Assembly (NCBI GenBank): GCA_030427785.1
Contig: JAUICR010000006.1
Location: 1-35,725 of the forward strand
Direction: 5' to 3'
DNA from: Bacteroidia bacterium
Lineage (GTDB): Bacteria > Bacteroidota > Bacteroidia > Flavobacteriales > Schleiferiaceae
DNA length: 35,725 bases
Part shown: positions 10,190 to 18,458 of the stretch, in pieces
Layout: each line of letters begins with the position of its first letter
Position numbering within the stretch: the stretch's first letter is position 1
Position numbers and translations under genes: made by a program
The notes under the pieces: generated by a model
Database searches by the model: none
What the model was told of the DNA's origin: nothing
What the model saw: the letters and a program-made list of their open reading frames with translations, nothing else

Positions 10190-10664
10190 GCTAAATATGG
10201 GTAGAGTACAAAATGGCGGCAAAGATACTATTTATAGACAATCCTATTTTACACAAACTACTGCCATTTAGAGTACTATAAGCTACTTCCTTGTTTCATG
10301 GATTGCCCCACCTATGACATCCAACACACACTTTTTCCACACTTGGCTTGCTCGGCTTTTGCCCAAAAATCCGGACAGAAATTTCTGTATTGAAAAACCT
10401 GGCGGCAGAAATTTGCCAATTAGTTCCTCTAGTACGTGTTACATCATGAGGCCTAGCTGCCAAATTGGGTACTTGTGTGCTATAAAGGTCTAATGGTCAG
10501 TTGAGATTCAAGTTTAAACCAAGATTGGATGAGTGCCGAAAAGTATCGATTGACTCTCGCAATCTTAGTGTTAAAAGTTTCTGCTGAAAAGTCCACCGAT
10601 TCCATTACTTGATGTACTTCATGTAGGTTACAGTATAGGACCCTAACGAGCACAACGTAATACT

Positions 10665-11468
10665 CTACTTAAACCTTAAGGGGTGTTTAGTATTCTCGTA
10701 TGCATCTAAATCCATTTTTACACTCCCTACCAATATCTGCGCCTCTAGCCTTACAGGTATTTTGTTTTCATCATCGCTTACCCACAGCATAATGCTTTCA
10801 TCATCTTCAAATACTCTCCCAGATTGCACTACAGGAATAAGCTTTTTGCAACGGATGGTTCCGAACTTACTTTTTATATTTTCTATTCCCAGGTATTTAA
10901 GCTCAAAGTTATAGGTTTCATAATCAAGAAACATGCTAATAGGAATGGTCTGCCCGGGCTTTAAGTCAGTAACAGGATAACATCTGGCATAGTACAGGGT
11001 ACTAAGAAGATCTTGAGAATACTTTGGAAACAGATAAGACTCTGTTGTAGATTTTTTAATGTCTACCGCTTTTTGCGAAGTGTGATCAAATAATAGATGT
11101 CTGTTAATTTTATACCCCCCTTCATCTACGTCTCGTATAAATTCTACGGGTACCATGGCATCTTTATCCATATAGGTTTGATAGGTATCTCGGGTTCTAA
11201 AAAACCACTCTGCCATACCGGTGGACCTACCTGTACCTACCATATGAAATACTGGCTGACCATTGCGTGATACCGATTCATTAACACGAAGCTCAGCTAT
11301 TCCGGCATTAATAATTCCGTAATGAATTCTGTACTTAAGATACTCACCTGATTTAAAGGCATTATTAGAAATGACCCTAATTGGATCATCTAATGTTTCA
11401 ATGGTATGCGTTTCATTAAGCGCAATTGGAATAATAGAAACTGACAGTATTAAGGCAAGTATTTTCAT
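10665..11468 (-). CDS. DUF3108-like exported protein
   Basis: Signal peptide; FKSGEYLKYRIHYGIINAGIAELRV...VFHMVGTGRSTGMAEWFFRTRDTYQTYMD pattern typical of DUF3108 proteins. Confidence 0.8.
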   Translation of the reverse strand: MKILALILSVSIIPIALNETHTIETLDDPIRVISNNAFKSGEYLKYRIHYGIINAGIAELRVNESVSRNGQPVFHMVGTGRSTGMAEWFFRTRDTYQTYMDKDAMVPVEFIRDVDEGGYKINRHLLFDHTSQKAVDIKKSTTESYLFPKYSQDLLSTLYYARCYPVTDLKPGQTIPISMFLDYETYNFELKYLGIENIKSKFGTIRCKKLIPVVQSGRVFEDDESIMLWVSDDENKIPVRLEAQILVGSVKMDLDAYENTKHPLRFK

Positions 11469-11516
11469 GTCAAAAATTTAACCTGAAAATACAAAACCGA
11501 TGCCAAATACTATTTT

Positions 11517-11828
11517 CTACTTTCTCAGATTTGTAATAGTACCTCGCATTGCACCATAAGCATCATCTATTGCACTGTCATATCCAGGAATGAAGTCTAT
11601 ATTGAAATAGCGTTTAATTTCAAGAAGCATTAATAGGCAAATCAAAAACCACGTAATCATTCCTGTGGCTTTAAAAATTATACTAACGCTGTCCCAAAAA
11701 AGTAACCTTTCAACAGCTTCCTCTGACCTATCTTCCTGAATCTCCTGGCTGGAGTCATGAGAAATTGAGTTCATAGCTTTTGAGTTTTTTGAGTACCCAA
11801 ATATAGTTTCTTTTACATCCATTTGCAT
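11517..11828 (-). CDS. small single-TM protein with LLEIKRYFNIDFIPGYDSAIDDAYGAMRGTI C-terminal motif
   Basis: 103-aa ORF; C-terminus strongly similar to the adjacent ORF 11963-12205, so real coding is supported by conservation. Start uncertain (Met1, Met3 or Met19). Confidence 0.7.
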   Translation of the reverse strand: MQMDVKETIFGYSKNSKAMNSISHDSSQEIQEDRSEEAVERLLFWDSVSIIFKATGMITWFLICLLMLLEIKRYFNIDFIPGYDSAIDDAYGAMRGTITNLRK

Positions 11829-11900
11829 TAGTTATCAATGCTATATCTACAAAAATTGTCGATAAAGAGCGTGTGTAGAAAAAATTACAGTTTAACATTT

Positions 11901-11924
11901 TGATTTTCAAACACTTGAAAATCA
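11901..11924. repeat. perfect 10-bp inverted repeat TGATTTTCAA-ACAC-TTGAAAATCA
   Basis: Read directly from sequence; lies between the two paralogous small genes. Confidence 0.7.
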
Positions 11925-11962
11925 GCCTATTTATTAAACGCTAAAACTATCAGAACTATCCT

Positions 11963-12205
11963 CTATTTGAAAAATTCGACTATGGTGCCTCGGGCTGCCC
12001 CATAGGCATCATCCACCGGGCTGTCGTAACCTGGAATTACGTCAATATTATAATATCGCTTAACCTCTAGCAAGGCCCATAGCGCAATAAATGACCCAAC
12101 AAACAGTATTGAGAATTTTACAGAGAACTTGATGCCCTCACGAGTGCTATGATTAAATATATGAAAGGGTCTTCTTACCCAGCTAACTTTTGATGTTCTT
12201 TCCAT
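11963..12205 (-). CDS. small single-TM protein, paralog of 11517-11828
   Basis: 80-aa ORF: TM segment plus ALLEVKRYYNIDVIPGYDSPVDDAYGAARGTIVEFFK. Confidence 0.75.
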   Translation of the reverse strand: MERTSKVSWVRRPFHIFNHSTREGIKFSVKFSILFVGSFIALWALLEVKRYYNIDVIPGYDSPVDDAYGAARGTIVEFFK

Positions 12206-12359
12206 ATGCGTAAGGCTTGACTCTCAAATATATTTCATTTTACCATGAGAACACTTGAAAAACCAGTAAAAACTTACACAAATAATCCATAGAAAATGGT
12301 TTAAAGACACATTTTAATTGTCAGTACATTAAACCAAATTCCAACTCAAATTATTAGAA

Positions 12360-15146
12360 TCAAACTACAATGTTGATGATTTTTCCTGGTAAAATAATTA
12401 CTTTTTTAGGACTTTTTCCCCCTAAGTATTCTATCGTTTTTTCCTGCTTCATGATGTGTTCCTCTACATCATTTTTTGTCATACTTAAAGGCAGAGACTC
12501 TTTAAATCTCATTTTTCCATTAAAGGCTACTGGGTACTCAAAACTATTCTCTACCAAAAAAGCCTCATTACATTCAGGAAATAACTCTAGGCTAATACCT
12601 TCCGTTTTTCCAAGGGCATACCACAACTCCTCAGCAATATGAGGAGCAAAGGGAGAAAGCAAAACAACTAAGGGCTCAAGCACTTCACGCTTATTACAGT
12701 TCAAAGCACTAAGCTCATTAATACAAATCATAAAGGCACTTACGGATGTATTAAAACTATAATTTTCAATATCTGAATTAACTTTCTTTATTAGCGTATG
12801 AAGAATTTTAAGCTCCTTTTCAGTAGCAGGCTCCTCGGATATTCCATTCTCATTGGCCGTGTACAATCTCCAGAATTTCTTTAGAAAATTATGCACTCCG
12901 GTAATACCTGCCGTGTTCCATGGTTTTGATTGCTCGAGAGGACCTAAAAACATTTCATACATCCTAAGTGTATCGGCCCCATATTGCTCAACAATGTCAT
13001 CAGGATTTACCACATTATACCAGCGCTTTGACATTTTCTCTACTTCGCGAGACACCTTAAACTTTCCTTCTTCCAATTTAAACTCGGCATCTTTCAGGTC
13101 ATCTCGCCATGTTTTAAATGCATCCAAATCCAGCTCATCCGAAGCATTTACCATGTTTACATCTACATGTATGGGAGTTGTTTTCTTTCCTTTTGCCAAA
13201 TTTTTAGACCAATATGTATTGGTTCCATCTTCGCGGTGCGCAATTGCCGAATAGCCTAAAATCATCCCTTGATTTATCAGCTTTTTGAAAGGCTCTTCTG
13301 AGGTTATATATCCTATATCGAATAAAAATTTATGCCAAAACCTTGTGTAAAGCAAGTGGCCAGTGGCGTGCTCACTTCCGCCTATATAAAGATCTACGTT
13401 TTGCCAGTATTGCTCCGAATCCTTACCAACAATTCGTTCCTTATTAGTAGAATCCATATACCTTAAGTCATACCAGCTACTACCAGCCCAGCCAGGCATA
13501 GTGGTTAATTCTAGCGGAAAACCTTCCCCATTAGGCACTACCCCCTTAGCGGGGTCATAATTCCAATTAGTACTTCGGGCAAGAGGTGGCTGCCCATCTT
13601 TGGTAGGTAAATAAGCATCTACCTTAGGCAGCTCAATGGGTAAATGCTCGAGCCTTACGGGTTTGGCAATTCCATTTTCATAATAAATAGGGATAGGCTC
13701 TCCCCAGTATCGCTGTCTACCAAAAATGGCATCTCTAAGTCTGAAATTAACCTTATGCTGCCCTATGCCAAGTTCTTCTATTTTTTCAATTGCCTTTTTT
13801 ATGGCCTCTTGTACCGGCAAACCATTTAAAAAGTCAGAATTAATTATTTTTCCTTCTTTGGCTTCAAAAGCCTCTTTGGTAATGTCACCACCCTCTACTA
13901 CTTGCGGAATGTCCAATTCAAATTGCTTGGCAAAGGCATAATCTCGTGCATCATGAGCCGGTACCGACATTACAGCACCCGTACCATAAGAAGCAAGCAC
14001 ATAATCTCCAATCCAAATCGGAATTTCTTTTCCACTAAAAGGATGAATGGCATAAGCACCCGTAAACTGACCGCTAACCGTTTTCACATCCGCCATACGA
14101 TCGCGCTCAGATTTTCTGGCCGCTACTTCTTGATATTTTTTTATACTACTTCGGTAGATATCGGCAGTCAGCTCCTCTACCATCGGGTTTTCGGGGGCAA
14201 GTACCATAAAGCTCACCCCAAAAATTGTGTCTGGCCTTGTGGTAAATACTTTAATGTTTTGCCCGCTTCCTTTTACCTTAAAGTTTACATAAGCCCCTTC
14301 GGACCTGCCAATCCAATGTTTTTGAGATTCCTTTAAAGAATCTGTCCAATCAATTTGTTCTAATCCATCGAGCAGGCGCTGCGAGTAGGCCGTGATGCGC
14401 ATACTCCATTGCATCATTTTTTTTTGCACTACAGGATAGCCGCCTCTCTCGCTCATACCGTCCTTTACCTCATCATTGGCCAATACGGTTCCTAGCTCGG
14501 GGCACCAGTTTACTGTAGACTCACTTCTAAATGCCAATCTATAATCCTGAAGTATCGCTTCTTTTTGAGCCTCAGACATACTACTCCAATCGGCTGCCGA
14601 AAAATCCTTTTGTTCCTCTACATGTGCACATAGTGCTTCTGTGCCTTTAGTTTCAAAATGCTCAACTAAGGAACTTATACTCTCGGCTTTTTGAGTCTCA
14701 GTATTATACCAGCTATCAAATAGCTGCAGGAAAATCCACTGAGTCCATTTATAAAACTCAGGGTCTGAAGTGCGAACTTCTCTTGACCAATCAAATGAAA
14801 AGCCGATTTTATCTAATTGTTCACGGTAGCGTGCAATATTTTCTTTGGTGGTTACCGCTGGATGCTGCCCGGTTTGTATAGCGTATTGCTCTGCTGGCAG
14901 ACCAAATGAATCATATCCCATTGGATGTAGCACAGAATATCCTTTGTGTCTTTTAAACCTTGACACAATATCTGAAGCGATATATCCTAAAGGATGACCT
15001 ACGTGCAGTCCTGCACCCGAAGGATAAGGAAACATATCGAGCACATAATACTTTGGCTTATCTGCATTTTCCTCTGCTCTAAACGTCTGATTTTTTGACC
15101 AATGGCTCTGCCACTTTTTTTCAATTTCTTTGAAACTATATTCCAT
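12360..15146 (-). CDS. leuS: leucine--tRNA ligase
   Basis: PYPSGAGLHVGHPLGYIASDI (HIGH-type), KMSKRW (KMSKS-type), CP1 editing region, about 928 aa. Confidence 0.97.
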   Translation of the reverse strand: MEYSFKEIEKKWQSHWSKNQTFRAEENADKPKYYVLDMFPYPSGAGLHVGHPLGYIASDIVSRFKRHKGYSVLHPMGYDSFGLPAEQYAIQTGQHPAVTTKENIARYREQLDKIGFSFDWSREVRTSDPEFYKWTQWIFLQLFDSWYNTETQKAESISSLVEHFETKGTEALCAHVEEQKDFSAADWSSMSEAQKEAILQDYRLAFRSESTVNWCPELGTVLANDEVKDGMSERGGYPVVQKKMMQWSMRITAYSQRLLDGLEQIDWTDSLKESQKHWIGRSEGAYVNFKVKGSGQNIKVFTTRPDTIFGVSFMVLAPENPMVEELTADIYRSSIKKYQEVAARKSERDRMADVKTVSGQFTGAYAIHPFSGKEIPIWIGDYVLASYGTGAVMSVPAHDARDYAFAKQFELDIPQVVEGGDITKEAFEAKEGKIINSDFLNGLPVQEAIKKAIEKIEELGIGQHKVNFRLRDAIFGRQRYWGEPIPIYYENGIAKPVRLEHLPIELPKVDAYLPTKDGQPPLARSTNWNYDPAKGVVPNGEGFPLELTTMPGWAGSSWYDLRYMDSTNKERIVGKDSEQYWQNVDLYIGGSEHATGHLLYTRFWHKFLFDIGYITSEEPFKKLINQGMILGYSAIAHREDGTNTYWSKNLAKGKKTTPIHVDVNMVNASDELDLDAFKTWRDDLKDAEFKLEEGKFKVSREVEKMSKRWYNVVNPDDIVEQYGADTLRMYEMFLGPLEQSKPWNTAGITGVHNFLKKFWRLYTANENGISEEPATEKELKILHTLIKKVNSDIENYSFNTSVSAFMICINELSALNCNKREVLEPLVVLLSPFAPHIAEELWYALGKTEGISLELFPECNEAFLVENSFEYPVAFNGKMRFKESLPLSMTKNDVEEHIMKQEKTIEYLGGKSPKKVIILPGKIINIVV

Positions 15147-15284
15147 CGCTACTATCCATTTTAAGGGATGGCGAATTTAAGAAGAACAGAGACTATATGC
15201 AGTTGGTTTTGTTTTTAGGTTTTAATACCTAAATGATTATAACCAACGGTCTAAAAAAGTGCAATTCTTTAGGTACAAAAAAAC

Positions 15285-15318
15285 AAAAGGCTGGTCAAAT
15301 TAATTTGACCAGCCTTTT
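15285..15318 (-). terminator. 34-bp perfect palindrome acting as probable (bidirectional) terminator for the minus-strand 15343-15681 gene
   Basis: AAAAGGCTGGTCAAATTAATTTGACCAGCCTTTT is self-complementary; on the minus strand it is followed by GTTTTTTTG. Confidence 0.8.
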
Positions 15319-15342
15319 TGGTTGCAGCATTAGTTATACTTT

Positions 15343-15681
15343 CTACATACCAGAAGCTTGCTGGTAAATATCGTGTGTGCCAAACATTGGTAAATGATTG
15401 GTAGACGGCCTAAAATCTGGCTCTAAGCCTGAGATGATAAAATCATGCGAGTAATTTTTTATACACGATTCCAAAAAATCTTGATGATTTGTTTGAATAT
15501 ACACTACCTCCGCCTCATCATTCAAACTGGATGTGACGGGGTGAAATATGTTAATGGTAAATCCATGCTCTTTTAAATACGAATACATGCAAAAGTGCGT
15601 GTGAAAAATAAGGTACATGGAGGATAGTGAATTATTAGCCTGGAGTTCAAGCTTTAACCACTTCATAGTTTCGGTTTTCAT
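15343..15681 (-). CDS. hypothetical protein (start refined from 15723 to ATG 15681)
   Basis: MKTETMKWLKLELQANNSLSSMYLIF...; ORF with own downstream terminator; no family recognised. Confidence 0.55.
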   Translation of the reverse strand: MKTETMKWLKLELQANNSLSSMYLIFHTHFCMYSYLKEHGFTINIFHPVTSSLNDEAEVVYIQTNHQDFLESCIKNYSHDFIISGLEPDFRPSTNHLPMFGTHDIYQQASGM

Positions 15682-15876
15682 GATTAGAGAGTTTTTGAGT
15701 TTCAGTACGAATATGTTAAACATTACACTCTAATCCTCATCCTTTTAGATAAGCTGCACAAGAAAGCAGATGATTGACGCCAGGTAACACAGGCTGTATT
15801 TTCCAAGCAAATGGCACTATCATACTGAGCTATAAAGTGCTGTAGTACTAACAAAAAACCAAAAATGATTATTTTG

Positions 15877-15884
15877 TACTTTTG
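15877..15884 (+). promoter_or_regulatory. -7 promoter element TACTTTTG just upstream of the HYC_CC_PP-like gene
   Basis: Exact TAnnTTTG, only 6 bp before ATG 15891. Confidence 0.4.
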
Positions 15885-15890
15885 AGCTGA

Positions 15891-16310
15891 ATGAAAAAAT
15901 TAGCATCATTAATTTTAGCTTTTCAGATTCTCCTGAGTTCCATGTCTTTAAATATTGGTCTTCACTTTTGTGAAGGTCATCTTAAAAGCATTGCACTTTT
16001 TGGTAAGGCCAAACCATGTCATAGCACGCACGCTAATAATGAGCACCCTCCAGGATGTCCTTTTGCTAGTGATAACCAAGAGGACGATTGCTGTAGCGAC
16101 ACGGAGCTTAATCTGGAGAAAATCGATACCGAAGTGGAGCTTTATAAGCAACTCGTATTATCACCTGATTTTGACTTAGAACCGCTACACCCAACTAATA
16201 GTAGTAGTGGCACTAGTATAGAGTTACATCACCAAGTTTCTTTCCGAAATTATAAGCCGCCACTTCCGGCTAAACATGATATCATTTGGCTACAGACTTT
16301 TTTGATTTAG
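15891..16310 (+). CDS. HYC_CC_PP-like Cys/His-rich exported protein (putative metal-related)
   Basis: Signal-like N-terminus; GLHFCEGHLKS, KPCHSTH, CPFASDNQEDDCCSD, PPLP near C-terminus. Confidence 0.75.
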   Translation: MKKLASLILAFQILLSSMSLNIGLHFCEGHLKSIALFGKAKPCHSTHANNEHPPGCPFASDNQEDDCCSDTELNLEKIDTEVELYKQLVLSPDFDLEPLHPTNSSSGTSIELHHQVSFRNYKPPLPAKHDIIWLQTFLI

Positions 16311-16395
16311 ACCCTTGGGTTTAATTTTCAATTATCCTTATTACAGCAATTTGACTAAATGCTGTATCGTCTAACAAATCAAAATCATACATATC

Positions 16396-17358
16396 ATGAA
16401 ATCAAAAATATTACTTATAGCCATGTTGGTATTGGGGTTATCATCTTACGCCCAACAAAATGTTTACTTAAAGATCAATCATAAATTAGGGGCCAACACA
16501 TTTGCGTATAACCAATCTGCCAGCAATAATTTGAATAACCAATTCAACTATACCAGGGTTGAATACTATATTTCTAAAATTGTACTTATACATGATGGTG
16601 GGCAAAGAACTCCTGTAACGGACAGTTATATACTAGTAAAAGCTAATACCAACCTTAATACCCAATTGGGCAATTTCAGTATAAACAGTCTCGAAGCCAT
16701 TGAATTTGGAATTGGAGTAGACACTAGTAACAACCATGCAGACATTACCACTTTCCCCTCAGGTCATGCACTCTCTTTTCAAAACCCATCCATGCATTGG
16801 GGCTGGGCAGCAGGCTACAGGTTTGTGGCCCTTGAAGGCATTACAGGATCCGGGATGAATCAATCGTGGCAACTACACGCCCTTGGTGATAAAAACTACA
16901 ATTTGGCTACTATTAACACTGCTGGTCATTCTAGTGGATCTGACCTAATTATTTCGCTTGACGCAGATTATGAAAAAGCAGTTAAAAACATAACTATAAA
17001 CCCAAACCTTAATTATCACGGTGAGGATCAGCAAGCACCAACGGTACTCGGCAACTTCCAAACTGAAGTATTTACAGCCGGAACAGCAATTATCGGCATG
17101 GAAGAACTTGAGTCTGCACCTATATTTACATTGTTTCCAAATCCAAGCTCGGGTAGAGTAACCCTTACCTTAGAAACTCATATTGCTAAAAACACACAGC
17201 TGCAGGTAGTAAGTACTACAGGTGAAATAATTCAAAATCTACAGCCAATAGCTGGTGACGAAGTAGAATTAATAATGGCTAAACCAGGGCTTTATTTTAT
17301 AAGGCTAAGCAATACAGCACAAGGCCTAATGTATACCCAAAAATTATTGGTGCGATGA
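16396..17358 (+). CDS. MbnP-like protein with T9SS type A C-terminal sorting domain
   Basis: NYTRVEYYISKIVLIHDGG, FPSGHALSFQNPSMHWGWAAGYRFVALEG resemble the MbnP family; C-terminal FTLFPNPSSGRVTLTL...GLYFIRLS...YTQKLLVR is a T9SS CTD. Confidence 0.82.
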   Translation: MKSKILLIAMLVLGLSSYAQQNVYLKINHKLGANTFAYNQSASNNLNNQFNYTRVEYYISKIVLIHDGGQRTPVTDSYILVKANTNLNTQLGNFSINSLEAIEFGIGVDTSNNHADITTFPSGHALSFQNPSMHWGWAAGYRFVALEGITGSGMNQSWQLHALGDKNYNLATINTAGHSSGSDLIISLDADYEKAVKNITINPNLNYHGEDQQAPTVLGNFQTEVFTAGTAIIGMEELESAPIFTLFPNPSSGRVTLTLETHIAKNTQLQVVSTTGEIIQNLQPIAGDEVELIMAKPGLYFIRLSNTAQGLMYTQKLLVR

Positions 17359-18458
17359 AACTGCCAAAATTAGTATTAGCTGTTTTTTGCGTTCTGCTCT
17401 TTGTGGCTTTTGCACAATCCTGCAAAAATGATAAAGACACTAATGAAAACGCTGTGGTATATGATGGCACAGCTTTTCATTTGAATTTTGGAGCTTTTCC
17501 AAAACCTACTATTGCTAGTGACAATCAGCTTACCGTGCAAGGGGTAAAACTTGGACGTATGTTGTTTTACGAAAAACGATTATCAAAAGATGGTTCACAG
17601 TCCTGTGCAACGTGTCATAGGCAAGAGCACGCCTTTTCGGATACAGCAAGATTGTCTATAGGCGTAGAGGGGCTACCGGGCAAGAGGCAGGCTATGGCCG
17701 TTTTCAATATGGCTTGGAATGAAAATGAATTCTTTTGGGATGGACGCTCACACCTTTTAAGAGATCAATCATTAAAACCAATAGAAGACCCGTTGGAAAT
17801 GAATGAAAGTCTGGATAATGTAGTAGCAAAACTGGAAGCCGAAAAATTGTACCGCGACCAATTTATGAGGGCTTTTGGAAGTAGCGAAATCACTGCCGAA
17901 AAAATGTCGCTGGCCATGGAGCAATTTATGAATACGATTGTTTCAGTAGAAAGTAAATACGATCGTTTCTTAAGGGGTGAAGTTGCTTTAAGCCCAAGCG
18001 AGGAGAGAGGTCGTGAACTTTTCTTTGCCGAGTTCAACCCAGGCTTCCCCAATCTATCAGGAGCTGACTGTGCACATTGCCATACGGGCATAATGTTCGA
18101 AAATGATTTGTATATGAATAATGGCTTAGACTCTGATGCAAACATTACCGACATAGGCAGAGAGGAAGTTAGTCAACAGCCTTCTGACAGAGCTAAATTT
18201 AAAGTTGTGTCACTCAGAAACGTGGAGGTAACCGCACCTTATATGCACGATGGTCGATTTAAAACTTTAGAAGAAGTAGTAGCGCATTACAATAGTGGAA
18301 TACAACAAGGAGCTACCACAGATCCCGCTCTGGAGTATACACGTGCTTCTGGGGGATTAAAGTTGAATGCGCAGGATAGAGCTGACCTTGTGGCTTTCTT
18401 AAAAACACTTACAGATGAAGTTCTACTAACGAACCCTGATTTTAGTGATCCATTTTAA
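17355..18458 (+). CDS. di-heme cytochrome c peroxidase/MauG superfamily (MbnH-like) lipoprotein
   Basis: Two CxxCH (CATCH, CAHCH); FFWDGRSHLLRDQSLKPIEDPLEMN; TAPYMHDGRFKTLEEVVAHYN; lipobox-like Cys (QSCKND). Confidence 0.92.
   Translation: MKLPKLVLAVFCVLLFVAFAQSCKNDKDTNENAVVYDGTAFHLNFGAFPKPTIASDNQLTVQGVKLGRMLFYEKRLSKDGSQSCATCHRQEHAFSDTARLSIGVEGLPGKRQAMAVFNMAWNENEFFWDGRSHLLRDQSLKPIEDPLEMNESLDNVVAKLEAEKLYRDQFMRAFGSSEITAEKMSLAMEQFMNTIVSVESKYDRFLRGEVALSPSEERGRELFFAEFNPGFPNLSGADCAHCHTGIMFENDLYMNNGLDSDANITDIGREEVSQQPSDRAKFKVVSLRNVEVTAPYMHDGRFKTLEEVVAHYNSGIQQGATTDPALEYTRASGGLKLNAQDRADLVAFLKTLTDEVLLTNPDFSDPF

Noticed and set aside
13902-14336. 144-aa plus-strand ORF (and neighbours at 12370, 12853, 13726) inside leuS
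   Set aside because: Antisense to a well-supported LeuRS; low-complexity Ser/Phe-rich shadow translation
12205-15146. T-box or leader-peptide control of leuS
   Set aside because: No T-box-like or Leu-rich leader seen upstream of leuS; T-boxes are not expected in Bacteroidota
17765-18154. 129-aa minus-strand ORF inside the first di-heme gene
   Set aside because: Antisense to a strongly supported CxxCH protein
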